64,000 bases of DNA. It comes from JBEKTW01 sp049515655. Lineage in GTDB: Bacteria > Bacteroidota > Ignavibacteria > UBA10030 > SZUA-254. Shown piece after piece: positions 51,201 through 58,801 of the stretch (positions are counted from its first letter, which is position 1; every line of letters begins with the position of its first letter). The stretch covers positions 1 through 64,000 of the forward strand of contig JBEKTW010000008.1 in assembly GCA_049515655.1 (NCBI GenBank), given 5' to 3'. The translations under genes were made by a program, and so were the position numbers. Under the pieces are notes generated by a model. The model saw nothing but the letters and a program-made list of their open reading frames with translations. It ran no database searches and was not told where the DNA came from.

Positions 51201-52104
51201 ATTGACGAAGGAACACATTGAAGCGTTCGCGGCTATTCCCTTGATTGCAAAAGATCGGGTTCTCGGCGCTCTTGACGTATTCTACCGCACGCCCCACACT
51301 TTTTCTCCTCAGTTGACACATCTGCTTGAGCTCGTCGGAAACCAGCTAGGGTCAGCCATCGAAAATGCGAAGCTCTACGAAGAGACTATTCAAAAGTCTC
51401 TTGAAATTGAGCGTCGTAACAAGGAGCTGGATGATTTCACATACGTGGTTTCTCACGACTTAAAGGAACCGCTCATCAGTATTGAGGGATTCGCCAAGAT
51501 TCTTCAGTCCGACTACGAAGGAGTGATTTCGAGCGAAGGAAAGGACTATTTAGATTCCGTCGCCTCGGCAACTACGCGAATGAAAGCGCTGATCAACGAC
51601 CTCCTTATGCTCTCGCGCGTCAGCAGGTCATCCGAATCGTCGAGGCCGGTGTCGGTTGGCAAAATCATCGACGACCTGAGGGAGGATATGGAATTTACAA
51701 TCCGGCAAAAGAATGCCGCCATTACCGTTGTGGGCGAGCCCCCGACGGTTGTGGGTAACGAGACGCATCTGAAGATCGTCCTGAGCAACCTTATCGCGAA
51801 CGCCCTGAAGTTCAACACAAGTCCGGCCCCGCAAGTGGAAATCGGATTTCGAAATGAAGAGAATAATTACTATCTTTTTTACGTCAAGGACAATGGCATC
51901 GGTATCGAAAAAGAGTTCCTGGAGAGGATTTTTGTGATATTTGAGCGACTCCATCGGAGAGAAGACTATGAGGGAACCGGTGCAGGACTTGCCATTGTCA
52001 AGAAAATAATTGAGTTGCAGAAAGGGAAGATTTGGGCCGAGTCCGAACTTGGAAAGGGTTCAATCTTTTACTTCACAATTCCCAAAGTCTTCACACATGA
52101 TTAG
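48241..52104 (+). CDS. Multi-sensor PAS/GAF hybrid-input histidine kinase
   Basis: 1287 residues with no membrane span, so a cytoplasmic sensor. Domain order read from the sequence: GAF (~39-199), PAS (~206-322), PAS (~329-450), PAS (~457-577), GAF (~590-745), PAS (~755-880), GAF (~893-1045), then the HisKA dimerisation helix with H1072 in YVVSHDLKEPLISI and a HATPase domain (NALKFN, DNGIGIEKEF, GTGAGLAIVKKII). Seven input modules imply integration of several signals such as redox, small ligands or light; no cofactor residue can be named with confidence. The response regulator gene begins 11 bp downstream, so the pair is cotranscribed. Confidence 0.93.
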   Translation: MQKKKRLSPMMKKSDDKVRRLGDDRKLLREKLLAQAHEAKQFEEILSVVNGSLDPKALLRSVLQKMTEVLKWDAGAIYVTEDTRKCLKLAHQRHVPDEILQKLGELSLDEGIGGLVAKTQEPHHFPLEQYPSYLPFRAIFKKSGISGVCFLPLSMREELLGMMLFLSKNRRIAPSVQMLSGIGRHVARALANAISHQALLKAEEQYRVAIESVNDIVYKTSPSGAFLFVSPTIENLVGHKPKEFYRNPTLWLGSVHPDDKKVLLRRVANLKDLGARIVNEYRVLPKGKAVYRWVRDVAIPQKSGDGDVVALQGIMTDITDYREAIEDLRQSHSFTSSVLGSIQEGIVVLNTHLKCIQWNDVMEEITGLTRKEVLGRPVWEILGGKGREERVKLVRQALAGETASSDTLGYQNAALTTEQKFFWERYMPRRDGNGTILGVIGLVIDVSESKRLEHNLRESEQILRKVIDTINDVLLITDLKGNILQVNRAFMTMLGYSRTEAIGRDFPYPWLVEEEMGRYVLWISSLRERSWLRDFDMTWRSKDNRMISMSLSTTLLRNSMGEPIAMLNLARDITERKQLAKELERRNQQVELINRVISTANQTQDFDKIFSVVAKEVRVIVPCDEINVGLVSEDATAILAYAVSGPSPLAKGVRIPVEHSIAQFTIRSREPVIIPDLSASEEYKKLISFEKGWRSQMSLPILLKGGIIATLNLASKQTNTFSDEHARILFPLAQHLGTIIDRVRLFDKVTEDVAYIHNLLDSIDSIVYTVDTECRILEVNKAWHAFVREYGVARRTNYQGMSLYDSLPDESLKSIFKNVIPDLLSGRRKFFSQEFLRKGDTGEKVFQVSANPLIVEKRITGLVISHADITALKLTEEELKKNNEQLLALNQISALINTSLKLQDILETVLPLLKTTMEAHAVAVYLADNETGDLALVKEVGFEHPELSPRLPLADSATGGAVVRKEPFYVSDRAASDERIVVLGREALTKEHIEAFAAIPLIAKDRVLGALDVFYRTPHTFSPQLTHLLELVGNQLGSAIENAKLYEETIQKSLEIERRNKELDDFTYVVSHDLKEPLISIEGFAKILQSDYEGVISSEGKDYLDSVASATTRMKALINDLLMLSRVSRSSESSRPVSVGKIIDDLREDMEFTIRQKNAAITVVGEPPTVVGNETHLKIVLSNLIANALKFNTSPAPQVEIGFRNEENNYYLFYVKDNGIGIEKEFLERIFVIFERLHRREDYEGTGAGLAIVKKIIELQKGKIWAESELGKGSIFYFTIPKVFTHD

Positions 52105-52115
52105 CGAGGAAAAGC

Positions 52116-52790
52116 ATGGAACCGGAGACACTAAACATTTTATTGATTGAGGATAACAAGGATTTCGCGAAACTTCTGCAAATCTATCTTCAGCGATCCG
52201 ACAAGGGAAAATTCAACGTCATCTGGAAGGAAAACTATGCGGACGCAATCAAGGAAATTGAAACCAACAAAAACATCCATGTAGTTGTGATGGACTATTT
52301 CCTTCCGGGGAAAAATGGTTTGGAAATCACGCAGGAGTTGATCGACAAGAAGGTGAACCTTCCCATTGTCTTTCTTACCGTCAATAAAGACTTCGACCTC
52401 GCGCTGAGGGTGATGAAGCTCGGTGTGGACGATTATCTCGTGAAGGAAGAGATTTCATCGCCGGTGCTTCCGAAAACGATTCTCAGTGTCATCGAAAAAC
52501 ATCGCTTGAAGCAACACTTGATGGAGGTCGAAGTCAGCCGCCACCGGGTGCGGGCCATACGGGAAGTGATCGCTGATGTTATTGATGACCTGGAACGCCC
52601 GCTCGTCGAGATGCATGAAATCTCCGACGACCTCGACCGTCATTTCGGGAAAGAATCGCAAAAAACGTACGTGAAGATTATTCAGGACAACGTCAAACGT
52701 ATCATGAGCAAGCTCGAAAAACTGAAAAACCTCAAACAAGATAAGGCGATTCGGTATATCAAAGACATCAAGATGATTGACATTTCCTGA
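52116..52790 (+). CDS. Response regulator without DNA-binding domain
   Basis: 224 residues. The receiver domain spans ~1-125, with acidic E12/D13, phosphoacceptor D60 in VVMDYFLPGKNG, the conserved Thr in VFLTVN and Lys in DYLVKEE. The remaining ~95 residues are a highly charged helical or coiled-coil region (SRHRVRAIREVIADVIDDLE, YVKIIQDNVKRIMSKLEKLK) with no helix-turn-helix or enzyme signature. It probably acts by protein contact, for instance by docking on the upstream kinase. GAGG lies before the ATG, 11 bp after the kinase stop. Confidence 0.9.
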   Translation: MEPETLNILLIEDNKDFAKLLQIYLQRSDKGKFNVIWKENYADAIKEIETNKNIHVVVMDYFLPGKNGLEITQELIDKKVNLPIVFLTVNKDFDLALRVMKLGVDDYLVKEEISSPVLPKTILSVIEKHRLKQHLMEVEVSRHRVRAIREVIADVIDDLERPLVEMHEISDDLDRHFGKESQKTYVKIIQDNVKRIMSKLEKLKNLKQDKAIRYIKDIKMIDIS

Positions 52791-52954
52791 TGGGCACTCC
52801 CGGCTTAGTCCTTCCCTCCTTTGAGTGCTGCCCCGCGCTAGAGTCTCGGGGCATTCTGTCTCATCGTTCGCATGCCAAGACTCTCCTCGGAAGAGGACAG
52901 ACTCCCATTTGATCCGTCTGTTCATTAAGCTTTCGTTCATTATTGTGGATTACT

Positions 52955-54250
52955 ATGTCACGCATGTATATTGAAGAGCTCTCCCGGCACGTCGGAGAAG
53001 AAGTACACATTTACGGATGGTTGTATAACAAGCGTTCAAGCGGGAAAATCCGGTTTCTCGTCGTGCGGGATGGCACCGGTGTGGTTCAATGTGTCATGGC
53101 GAAGGGCTCGATTCCCGGCGACCTGTTTTCAAAATTCGACATCTTGACCCAGGAATCATCGCTCATCGTAACTGGCAGGGTACGGAAAGACGACCGGGCT
53201 CCGGGAGGGGTCGAACTAGACCTTTCGGAAATCGACATTCTGCAGGTGGCAAAAGATTACCCGATTACGCCCAAGGAGCATGGGGTCGATTTTCTGATGG
53301 ACCAACGCCATCTGTGGCTGAGGTCTTCGCGCCAGCACGCTATCCTTCGCATCCGTCATCAGATCATCCAGTCGATACGGGAATTTTTTGATAACCGCGG
53401 ATTTACGCTCTTCGACGCACCCATTTTCACGCCGGCCGCATGTGAGGGAACGAGCACGCTCTTCGAGACTGATTACTTTGACCTTGGCAAGGCGTATCTT
53501 ACGCAATCAGGACAACTCTACGCTGAAGCCGGGGCTATGGCTCTCGGGAAAGTGTATGTCTTCGGTCCTACGTTCAGGGCGGAGAAATCCAAGACCCGAA
53601 GGCACCTGACAGAATTCTGGATGGTAGAACCGGAGGTTGCGTTCAATGACCTGAACGACAACATGGAATTGGCAGAGGATTTTCTGGAACATATTGTATC
53701 TTCAGTTCTCAAAAACCGCGCAAAGGAGCTTCAAACGCTCGAGCGCAACACGAAGTTTCTGGAAGACGTGAAAAAACCTTTTCCGAAAATCTCTTACGAT
53801 GAAGCGGTCGGGATCCTGAAAAGGAAGAACGTCGACTTCGAATACGGCAATGATTTCGGCGGAACGGATGAGACGGTCATCTCAGAAGAGTTCGGCCGGC
53901 CCGTTATCGTTCATCGTTATCCCGCAAAGATCAAGGCGTTCTACATGAAGCGGGACCCCAAGAACCCGGACCTGGCGCTGGCGATGGATGTGCTTGCCCC
54001 TGAAGGCTACGGGGAAATCATCGGCGGAAGTCAACGCGAGGATGATTATGACGCGCTCGTTCAGAGAATTCATGAACATCATCTGCCGGAGTCCGCATTC
54101 GAGTGGTATGTCGACCTGAGAAGATATGGATCCGTTCCGCACTCAGGATTCGGCCTTGGTGTTGAACGGACGGTTGCCTGGATCTGCGGACTGGAGCATG
54201 TACGGGAAACCATTCCGTTCCCTCGATTAATTTACCGCCTGACTCCTTAA
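52955..54250 (+). CDS. asnS: Asparagine-tRNA ligase
   Basis: 431 residues from the ATG at 52955. Class IIb aminoacyl-tRNA synthetase. The N-terminal OB-fold reads EEVHIYGWLYNKRSSGKIRF and the catalytic core follows: class II motif 2 FGPTFRAEKSKTRRHLTEFW, motif 3 GFGLGVERTVAWI, and ending in FPRLIYRLTP, typical of AsnS rather than AspS. FTPAACEGTSTLFETDYF is also AsnS-like. The preceding ~165-bp gap has small hairpins (CCCCG/CGGGG and TCCTC-GGAA-GAGGA) but no recognisable riboswitch. Confidence 0.94.
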   Translation: MSRMYIEELSRHVGEEVHIYGWLYNKRSSGKIRFLVVRDGTGVVQCVMAKGSIPGDLFSKFDILTQESSLIVTGRVRKDDRAPGGVELDLSEIDILQVAKDYPITPKEHGVDFLMDQRHLWLRSSRQHAILRIRHQIIQSIREFFDNRGFTLFDAPIFTPAACEGTSTLFETDYFDLGKAYLTQSGQLYAEAGAMALGKVYVFGPTFRAEKSKTRRHLTEFWMVEPEVAFNDLNDNMELAEDFLEHIVSSVLKNRAKELQTLERNTKFLEDVKKPFPKISYDEAVGILKRKNVDFEYGNDFGGTDETVISEEFGRPVIVHRYPAKIKAFYMKRDPKNPDLALAMDVLAPEGYGEIIGGSQREDDYDALVQRIHEHHLPESAFEWYVDLRRYGSVPHSGFGLGVERTVAWICGLEHVRETIPFPRLIYRLTP

Positions 54251-54259
54251 CCAGCCGGC

Positions 54260-55180
54260 ATGCTCGTTGCTTCTCATCTTCGGAAAGAATACGCCGGCGT
54301 CGTCGCCGTCGACGATGTTTCGCTCAATGTGAAGCGGGGTGAAATCTTCGGCCTCCTCGGCCCCAACGGCGCGGGGAAAACCACGACCATCAGAATGATC
54401 CTGAACATCATCTCTCCAGACGCTGGAAAGGTGACGGTGAACGGCAGGCCGTTTGAAGAGGCCACCCGCAACCTGTTCGGTTATCTCCCCGAGGAGCGGG
54501 GGTTGTACCGGAAAAGCAAGTTGCTTAACGCTATCGTCTATTTTGCCACGTTGAGAGGAATATCTGTGGGCGAAGCGAAGAGGCGCGCGTACGAATGGCT
54601 TAAACGATTCGATTTGCTCTCACACTACGACCGAAGAATTGAAGAGCTGTCGAAGGGAAATCAACAGAAGGTACAGTTCATCATTTCCGTTCTTCATGAC
54701 CCGCAGCTGGTGATCCTCGATGAACCTTTTTCCGGACTTGACCCGGTGAACCAGATACTCCTGAAGGATATCCTCCTCGAGTTGAGACAGCAGGGGAAAG
54801 CCATTGTGTTTTCAACGCACATGATGGAGCAGGCAGAAAAATTGTGCGAAACAATTTGCCTGATCAACCGCGGGAGGGTGGTTCTGGAAGGGGAACTGTC
54901 GCACGTAAAGCAGCGGTTCGGGAAAAACACGATTCATCTTGAATTTGAAGGTGACGGCTCGTTCCTGTCGGGAATTCCCGCCGTCAAACAGGCCCTGCTG
55001 TATGAAAATTCCGCAGAGCTCGAGCTGGGCGAACATGCCCGCCCGGGAGAATTGCTCCGGGAAATTGCACAAAGAATCAGCATCCGGAAATTCGAACTTC
55101 ATGAACCTTCGCTGCAGGCCATTTTCCTCAAAACGGTCGGCATCCAGGGGGTTGTCGCGTCGGGGACTGCAAGCGCATGA
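54260..55180 (+). CDS. ABC transporter ATP-binding protein (NatA-like)
   Basis: 306 residues. Nucleotide-binding subunit of an ABC-2 exporter. Walker A GPNGAGKT at ~34-41, signature ELSKGNQQKVQF (about 135-146), Walker B LVILDEPFSGLD, and the H-loop in FSTHMMEQAE. A C-terminal extension of ~80 residues follows, as in NatA/DrrA exporters. It lies 9 bp after asnS and overlaps the permease gene by four bases (ATGA). Confidence 0.93.
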   Translation: MLVASHLRKEYAGVVAVDDVSLNVKRGEIFGLLGPNGAGKTTTIRMILNIISPDAGKVTVNGRPFEEATRNLFGYLPEERGLYRKSKLLNAIVYFATLRGISVGEAKRRAYEWLKRFDLLSHYDRRIEELSKGNQQKVQFIISVLHDPQLVILDEPFSGLDPVNQILLKDILLELRQQGKAIVFSTHMMEQAEKLCETICLINRGRVVLEGELSHVKQRFGKNTIHLEFEGDGSFLSGIPAVKQALLYENSAELELGEHARPGELLREIAQRISIRKFELHEPSLQAIFLKTVGIQGVVASGTASA

Positions 55181-56427
55181 CAAAGGCATTCACGGTTGCG
55201 CGGTGGGAGTATATCGAGAAAATCAAGTCGAAGGCTTTCCTCATCACACTGTTTCTCATGCCGCTCATCATGATCGGCTTTGGGGTGATTCCCGGCCTCC
55301 TTGCCTCACGCCCGGACAAAGAGAGCAAAGTCATTGGCATCATCGATATGAGCGGAGACATTCTTCAGCCTTTCTCAAAGTTTCTGACCGAACGGTACAA
55401 ACTCCCGGACGGCAAACCCAATTACGTGGTGCGGCCTATTGAGATTTCTGGCGACTTCAATGTGGAACCGGCCAAGCGTACTGCCGATTCTTTGACGGCC
55501 AATGGTGAAATGGAGGGATACCTGCTGATTGGAAAGTCTATCATGACGGATACGAATGTCGATTACCATACGCAAAATGTCGGTAATTTCAGAGTGGCCG
55601 AACGGATATCCAGGACACTCCGGGACGTTGTCGTGGAGAAAAAATTGACCTCCCGGGGACTCAATCCCATGTTGATCAAAGACCTGACAAAAACGCTTGA
55701 ACTCAGGACTTTGAAACTCGCGAAAGGGGGAAAGGAGGAGGAAGCCGGTTTTGAAAAAGTGTTCTTCACCTCCTATATCTTCATGATGATGATGTTCTTT
55801 CTCGTGATGACATCCGGACAGCTTCTTGTCCGGAGCATGTTAGAGGAGAAATCCAACCGGGTCGTCGAAGTGCTGATGTCATCCTGCTCGGCACGGGACC
55901 TCATGGCAGGAAAAATCATCGGCCTGAGTGGACTCGGATTTACACAAATCGGATTCTGGTCGGTCATAGGAATCGCCATCAGCTTGAAGTTCGCCGTGAC
56001 ATTAATCTCTCCATTCAGCGCGTTGCTCCTGCTCGTGTATTTCGTGCTGGGGTATCTGCTGTATGCGGCTATTTTTGTCGCGGCCGGCTCACCGGTATCG
56101 ACCGAGCAGGAGGCCCAGCAAATCACGAGCTACCTGACGATTGTGTTGGTGCTGCCGATTGCTCTGTCTCTACCGATCATGCAGGATCCGAATTCCCTCA
56201 TGGTCAGGGTTATGTCATTTATACCGTTGTTAACGCCGACGATGATGGCGATGCGGATCCCCATTCAGACGCCGCCGGTGGTTGAGGTGGTTGCGTCAAT
56301 TGTCGTTCTTTTCGTTTCGATGCTGGCCGCCATCTGGATGGCCGGAAAGATTTTTCGCACGGCTATCCTGGCCACCGGTAAACGTCCGAGTTTGCCTGAG
56401 CTCTTCAGGCTTCTCAGAACACCATAA
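55177..56427 (+). CDS. ABC-2 type transporter permease (NatB-like)
   Basis: 416 residues. First membrane helix at ~20-40 (AFLITLFLMPLIMIGFGVIP), then a ~150-residue outside domain, then about five more helices (~185-215 SYIFMMMMFFLVMTSGQLLV, and 238-400). The segment LEEKSNRVVEVLMSSCSARD between helices is the coupling motif common to NatB-type exporters. Together with the overlapping ATPase gene it forms an efflux system for ions, drugs or lipids; the substrate is unknown. Confidence 0.9.
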   Translation: MTKAFTVARWEYIEKIKSKAFLITLFLMPLIMIGFGVIPGLLASRPDKESKVIGIIDMSGDILQPFSKFLTERYKLPDGKPNYVVRPIEISGDFNVEPAKRTADSLTANGEMEGYLLIGKSIMTDTNVDYHTQNVGNFRVAERISRTLRDVVVEKKLTSRGLNPMLIKDLTKTLELRTLKLAKGGKEEEAGFEKVFFTSYIFMMMMFFLVMTSGQLLVRSMLEEKSNRVVEVLMSSCSARDLMAGKIIGLSGLGFTQIGFWSVIGIAISLKFAVTLISPFSALLLLVYFVLGYLLYAAIFVAAGSPVSTEQEAQQITSYLTIVLVLPIALSLPIMQDPNSLMVRVMSFIPLLTPTMMAMRIPIQTPPVVEVVASIVVLFVSMLAAIWMAGKIFRTAILATGKRPSLPELFRLLRTP

Positions 56428-56438
56428 AGGAGATAACC

Positions 56439-56930
56439 ATGAAGTCACTTCTTTCGTTTGCGCTCGTCATACTGGTAAGATCAGCCTGCGTTTCACAGGT
56501 TTCTGCCCCGAACCAGGATCAATCAAAACAGTTTACGAGGTCAATTTATGGCCTGGGAGCGAGCGCGAGTGTCGTCAGCGGTTTTGGTTTGAGCTTTCGA
56601 CAGCATCTTCCGTCGGAGTTTTCGTACCAGCTCGTATTCGGGATCATAAAAACTGAGAGCGAGCTGGACTACAACATCGGAGGAGAAGCGCAGTACGATA
56701 TCATCCGTGCGGTCGACACGCGATTCTATGTCTGCGGTGGTGCGGGGTACTTCTATTCCGGCGAATCCGGCAACAGTTTGTCGGGTCCGTTCCGGATCGG
56801 GGGCGGCGTGGGCGGTGAATGGCGAAGCATCGAATCCTTCCACATCAGTGGCGGTCTTCTCTTCACGTACTTCAGTGACGGCACGGTCTTGCCGCTTCCG
56901 CAAATGAGCATCTATTACTATTTTTATTGA
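56439..56930 (+). CDS. Hypothetical small outer-membrane barrel-like protein
   Basis: 163 residues with AGGAG five bases before the ATG. Signal peptide (LLSFALVILVRSACVSQVSA). The rest alternates in the manner of membrane strands (GGEAQYDIIRAVDTRFYVCG, GGVGGEWRSIESFHISGGLL) and ends MSIYYYFY, an aromatic C-terminus as in barrel proteins. It follows the ABC permease by 11 bp, so it may belong to the same operon. No family recognised. Confidence 0.75.
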   Translation: MKSLLSFALVILVRSACVSQVSAPNQDQSKQFTRSIYGLGASASVVSGFGLSFRQHLPSEFSYQLVFGIIKTESELDYNIGGEAQYDIIRAVDTRFYVCGGAGYFYSGESGNSLSGPFRIGGGVGGEWRSIESFHISGGLLFTYFSDGTVLPLPQMSIYYYFY

Positions 56931-57065
56931 CGCCCCTCCGGTCAAGGGCCGCTGAGATCACAGAGACATCCCGCTGAGAGGGTGCGAGGTGGTCGAGGAA
57001 CTTGCTAAAGATGTTTCTTGTTCGTATCTTGGAACTTCCAACTCAATTAGTCGAAAAATTGAATA

Positions 57066-57698
57066 GTGACATCGCCCGGTAAGGAAAAAACGAAGCAACT
57101 GATTCTTGAAGCCGCCCAGAAGCACTTTGCCCATTACGGCTTTTCCAAGGTAACCATGGACGAAATCGCGGACCAGGTCGGCCTCGGCAAAGCGTCGCTG
57201 TACTATTATTTTCCCACCAAAGAGAAGCTGTTCGAGTCTGTTGTTGCCCGGGAAAAACAGGAATTCATGGACAGCATGACGCTCATGGCCCGGGACAACA
57301 TCCCGGCGCCCGCAAAGCTGCGCTCGTATGTGCGGCATCGATTCGAGCATTTCAACAAGCTCATGAACCTGAACATCTTTGACCTGCGCTCTTCATCGAA
57401 AATGAAGCCTATGATGAAACCTATGTTCGATGAATTCGCCGAGCGGGAATTGAAAATCCTCCGTCAGATCATTCTCGAAGGAAAGAAGAATAACGATTTT
57501 AACGTCACTTCCGCGGAAAAAGTGGCGGAGGCCTTTCTGCATACGATGAAAGGACTTCGACTGTGCCGCGTCCGTGCCTCCGAAGGGCCGGTTATTGATG
57601 GCCGCGAAATCGCCGACCTTGAACAAGAACTCGAGCTGGTGACGGATATTTTTCTTCAAGGCATCTGCAAAGACGCTTTTCGTCCATCGGCGAACTAG
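57066..57698 (+). CDS. TetR/AcrR family transcriptional regulator
   Basis: 210 residues from a GTG at 57066. The N-terminal helix-turn-helix is at residues ~12-58 (LILEAAQKHFAHYGFSKVTM, DEIADQVGLGKASLYYYFPT), followed by a TetR-type ligand domain of the kind that ends FLQGICKDAF. It sits 47 bp upstream of an RND efflux operon and runs the same way, so it is the likely local repressor responding to a pump substrate. The gap before it (56931-57065) has no gene. Confidence 0.92.
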   Translation: MTSPGKEKTKQLILEAAQKHFAHYGFSKVTMDEIADQVGLGKASLYYYFPTKEKLFESVVAREKQEFMDSMTLMARDNIPAPAKLRSYVRHRFEHFNKLMNLNIFDLRSSSKMKPMMKPMFDEFAERELKILRQIILEGKKNNDFNVTSAEKVAEAFLHTMKGLRLCRVRASEGPVIDGREIADLEQELELVTDIFLQGICKDAFRPSAN

Positions 57699-57745
57699 TT
57701 GAGAAACACGATTGTTCCCCCAATTCAAATTACTCTGAAGCTGTT

Positions 57746-58795
57746 ATGAAACTTAACAAAAAGGTCATCGCACTGGTTGTTATCGTCCTCGTGGGTGCAG
57801 CCGTCACGCTGAAAATCGTTGGGAGCGCTTCTTCCTCCGAAACTCGCAGACAGAACCTTCCCCTTGTCCAGGTGGAACAACCTCACCGTGAGGCCGTAAT
57901 GTTCACGTTGGTGTTTACCGGCGATGTGCTTCCGATTCAGCAGGCGAGTGTTTATTCCAAAGTTACGGGCAATATCGACCGAATAGTTGCTGAAATGGGA
58001 ACCTATGCAAAGGAGGGTCAACTCCTTGCCCTTATCGACACGACGGAATTGGCGCAGCAGTTTCGACAGGCTGCAGCAACCTATGAAAACGCAAAAATGA
58101 GCTACGATCGGACAAAAGAATTGTCCGAACAAAATCTCGTTGCAAAACAAGACCTCGATAATGCAGATGCCTCGATGAAGGTAGCGAAAGCTAATTATGA
58201 AAACGCACAAACCCGCCTGGAATATGCCTGGGTCAGAGCTCCGTTTTCTGGCTTTGTCACAAAGCGATACTTCGATGCCGGATCGCTTGTTACTTCCAAC
58301 AACTCGGTGCTCTATACGTTAATGGGAGTGGATTCGGTGAAAATCATCGTTAACGTACTTGAAAAGGATGTCTCGTTGGTAGCGAACGGTAGGAAAGCCG
58401 TCGTTAGCGTCGATGCTTATCCCGGGAGGGAATTCCATGGGATGATAACGCGTTTTAGCGGGGCTGTTGACCTTTCTACCCGGACGATGGAAACTGAGAT
58501 TGATATCCCGAATCACGACCATCTCTTGAAGCCCGGCATGTATGCCAATGTCGCGCTCATTGTCGATGAGCACAAGGATGCACTGACCGTCCCGAGCCAG
58601 GCACTCTTGAAAGATGAAAAAGGATCCTTTGTGTTTTCGGTCGGTAACAGGATTGCCGTCCGGAAAAATGTCAACGCTGGGATAGAACAAAACGGACGGA
58701 CGGAAATTCTGTCCGGACTTGAAGGGAAAGAGAACATTGTCACCCTTGGCCAGCAATTCCTGAAAGACAGCGCAAAAGTCATTATCCAGCAGTAA
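57746..58795 (+). CDS. RND efflux system periplasmic adaptor subunit
   Basis: 349 residues. Membrane fusion protein linking pump and outer-membrane channel. An N-terminal anchor helix (VIALVVIVLVGAAVTLKIVG) is followed by the lipoyl/hairpin region (SVYSKVTGNIDRIVAEMGTY, AKEGQLLALIDT, then a coiled coil to RLEYAWVRAPFSGFVTKRYF), a beta-barrel domain and a membrane-proximal domain (DALTVPSQALLKDEKGSFVF). No lipobox cysteine. It begins 47 bp after the TetR gene and ends six bases before the pump gene. Confidence 0.92.
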   Translation: MKLNKKVIALVVIVLVGAAVTLKIVGSASSSETRRQNLPLVQVEQPHREAVMFTLVFTGDVLPIQQASVYSKVTGNIDRIVAEMGTYAKEGQLLALIDTTELAQQFRQAAATYENAKMSYDRTKELSEQNLVAKQDLDNADASMKVAKANYENAQTRLEYAWVRAPFSGFVTKRYFDAGSLVTSNNSVLYTLMGVDSVKIIVNVLEKDVSLVANGRKAVVSVDAYPGREFHGMITRFSGAVDLSTRTMETEIDIPNHDHLLKPGMYANVALIVDEHKDALTVPSQALLKDEKGSFVFSVGNRIAVRKNVNAGIEQNGRTEILSGLEGKENIVTLGQQFLKDSAKVIIQQ

Positions 58796-58801
58796 AACGC
58801 C

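Noticed and set aside
52791..52942. T-box or riboswitch before asnS
   Set aside because: Only two small hairpins; no T-box sequence, no specifier loop and no terminator with T-run.
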